Shown here in pieces: positions 63,875 to 64,000 of a stretch of 64,000 nt of DNA. The position numbers and the translations under genes are program-made. Source of the DNA: CBDHDJ01 sp965261645 (GTDB lineage: Bacteria; Pseudomonadota; Alphaproteobacteria; SHVV01); the NCBI GenBank assembly GCA_965261645.1, contig CBDHDJ010000004.1, forward strand, positions 62,001-126,000. The letters run 5' to 3'. A model generated the notes under the pieces. It saw only the letters and a program-made list of their open reading frames with translations. It was not told the DNA's origin and made no database searches. Each line of letters starts with the position of its first letter. The first letter of the stretch is position 1.

Positions 63875-64000
63875 TCAGTTCATCGTCAAGCCGCCGCTCA
63901 CGCTGATCGCCTGGCCGGTCATGAAGCTCGCGGCGTCGGAGGCGAGAAAGGCGACGACGTTGGCCACCTCGCGGGCCGTCGCCACGCGCTTCATCGGAAT
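63875..64000 (-). CDS. Short-chain dehydrogenase/reductase, C-terminal part only
   Basis: The last 41 residues of a protein that enters from the right edge: IPMKRVATAREVANVVAFLA, SDAASFMTGQAISVSGG and the end LTMN. This is the typical C-terminus of FabG-like SDR enzymes (FLASDxAxxxTGQxxxVxGG). The stop is 11 bp before the start of the amidohydrolase gene, so the two are co-transcribed. Confidence 0.9.
   Translation of the reverse strand: MPMKRVATAREVANVVAFLASDAASFMTGQAISVSGGLTMN

Overview
The window is about 64 kb of high-GC chromosomal DNA from an alphaproteobacterium. DUF2794, an IalB-type secreted protein, DUF6494, a Rhizobium etli-type L-asparaginase, a FixL/FixJ-like sensor-regulator pair and several YggT/YkvA/DUF167-type genes are typical of that class. 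The gene mix (CoA-ligases, CaiB, acyl-CoA dehydrogenase, alpha-keto acid dehydrogenase, fumarylacetoacetase-family enzymes) points to a metabolically broad Rhodospirillales- or Rhizobiales-like bacterium. Genus cannot be read from the sequence.

Layout. 1-1941: edge of a genomic island, with a partial unknown ORF, a frameshifted tyrosine integrase and tRNA-Ala(CGC). 2068-13165: core genes (OYE reductase, YggT, DUF167, folD, argG, a MUG-type glycosylase, rlmN, IalB, SpoU methylase, asparaginase, quinone reductase, Rieske fusion protein). 13300-16357: a GMC oxidoreductase split by an IS256-family element with an exact 9-bp target duplication. 16361-33604: mixed housekeeping (DinB, MATE, cysH, acetoacetyl-CoA synthetase, two DMT exporters, SDR, PhhB, a zincin, a sirtuin, LMW phosphatase, fructosamine kinase, thpR, AKR, tesA-ybbA-ybbP). 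33723-36918: a BI-1 gene whose stop codon received an IS630 element, whose end then received an IS5 element; the gene's terminator now lies 2.4 kb away. 36943-39894: DUF2794, O-methyltransferase, an unexplained structured intergenic region, GST and peroxiredoxin. 39919-50489 (minus strand): Fe-ADH, CaiB, acyl-CoA dehydrogenase, a complete branched-chain-type 2-oxoacid dehydrogenase operon, DUF6494 and two tandem FAH-family genes. 50625-56467: Ldh-family dehydrogenase, tartronate-semialdehyde-reductase-like enzyme, CADD/PqqC-like diiron-fold protein, acetamidase and gamma-glutamyltransferase. 56625-61404: a broken cyclase-like/membrane/propeller protein and a two-component system whose kinase carries a 115-bp MITE. 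61453-64000: CoA ligase, amidohydrolase and a partial SDR.

How the genes relate. Most blocks are independent core operons. The 40-50 kb block is consistent with acyl-CoA and branched-chain oxoacid catabolism. The 50-56 kb block looks like an uncharacterised amide, amino-acid or hydroxyacid degradation cluster.

A recurring theme is gene disruption: four mobile insertions and at least six small frameshifts, most of them in homopolymers or dinucleotide runs. The insertions are clearly real, because they have clean target duplications. The homopolymer indels could be either true pseudogenisation or long-read assembly error. The best candidates for something new are the 115-bp CTAG-flanked MITE, the structured region with phased repeats upstream of the GST, the CADD-like diiron protein cluster, the cyclase-like/propeller fusion, the passenger ORF in the IS5 element, and two genes that appear to use CTG start codons.
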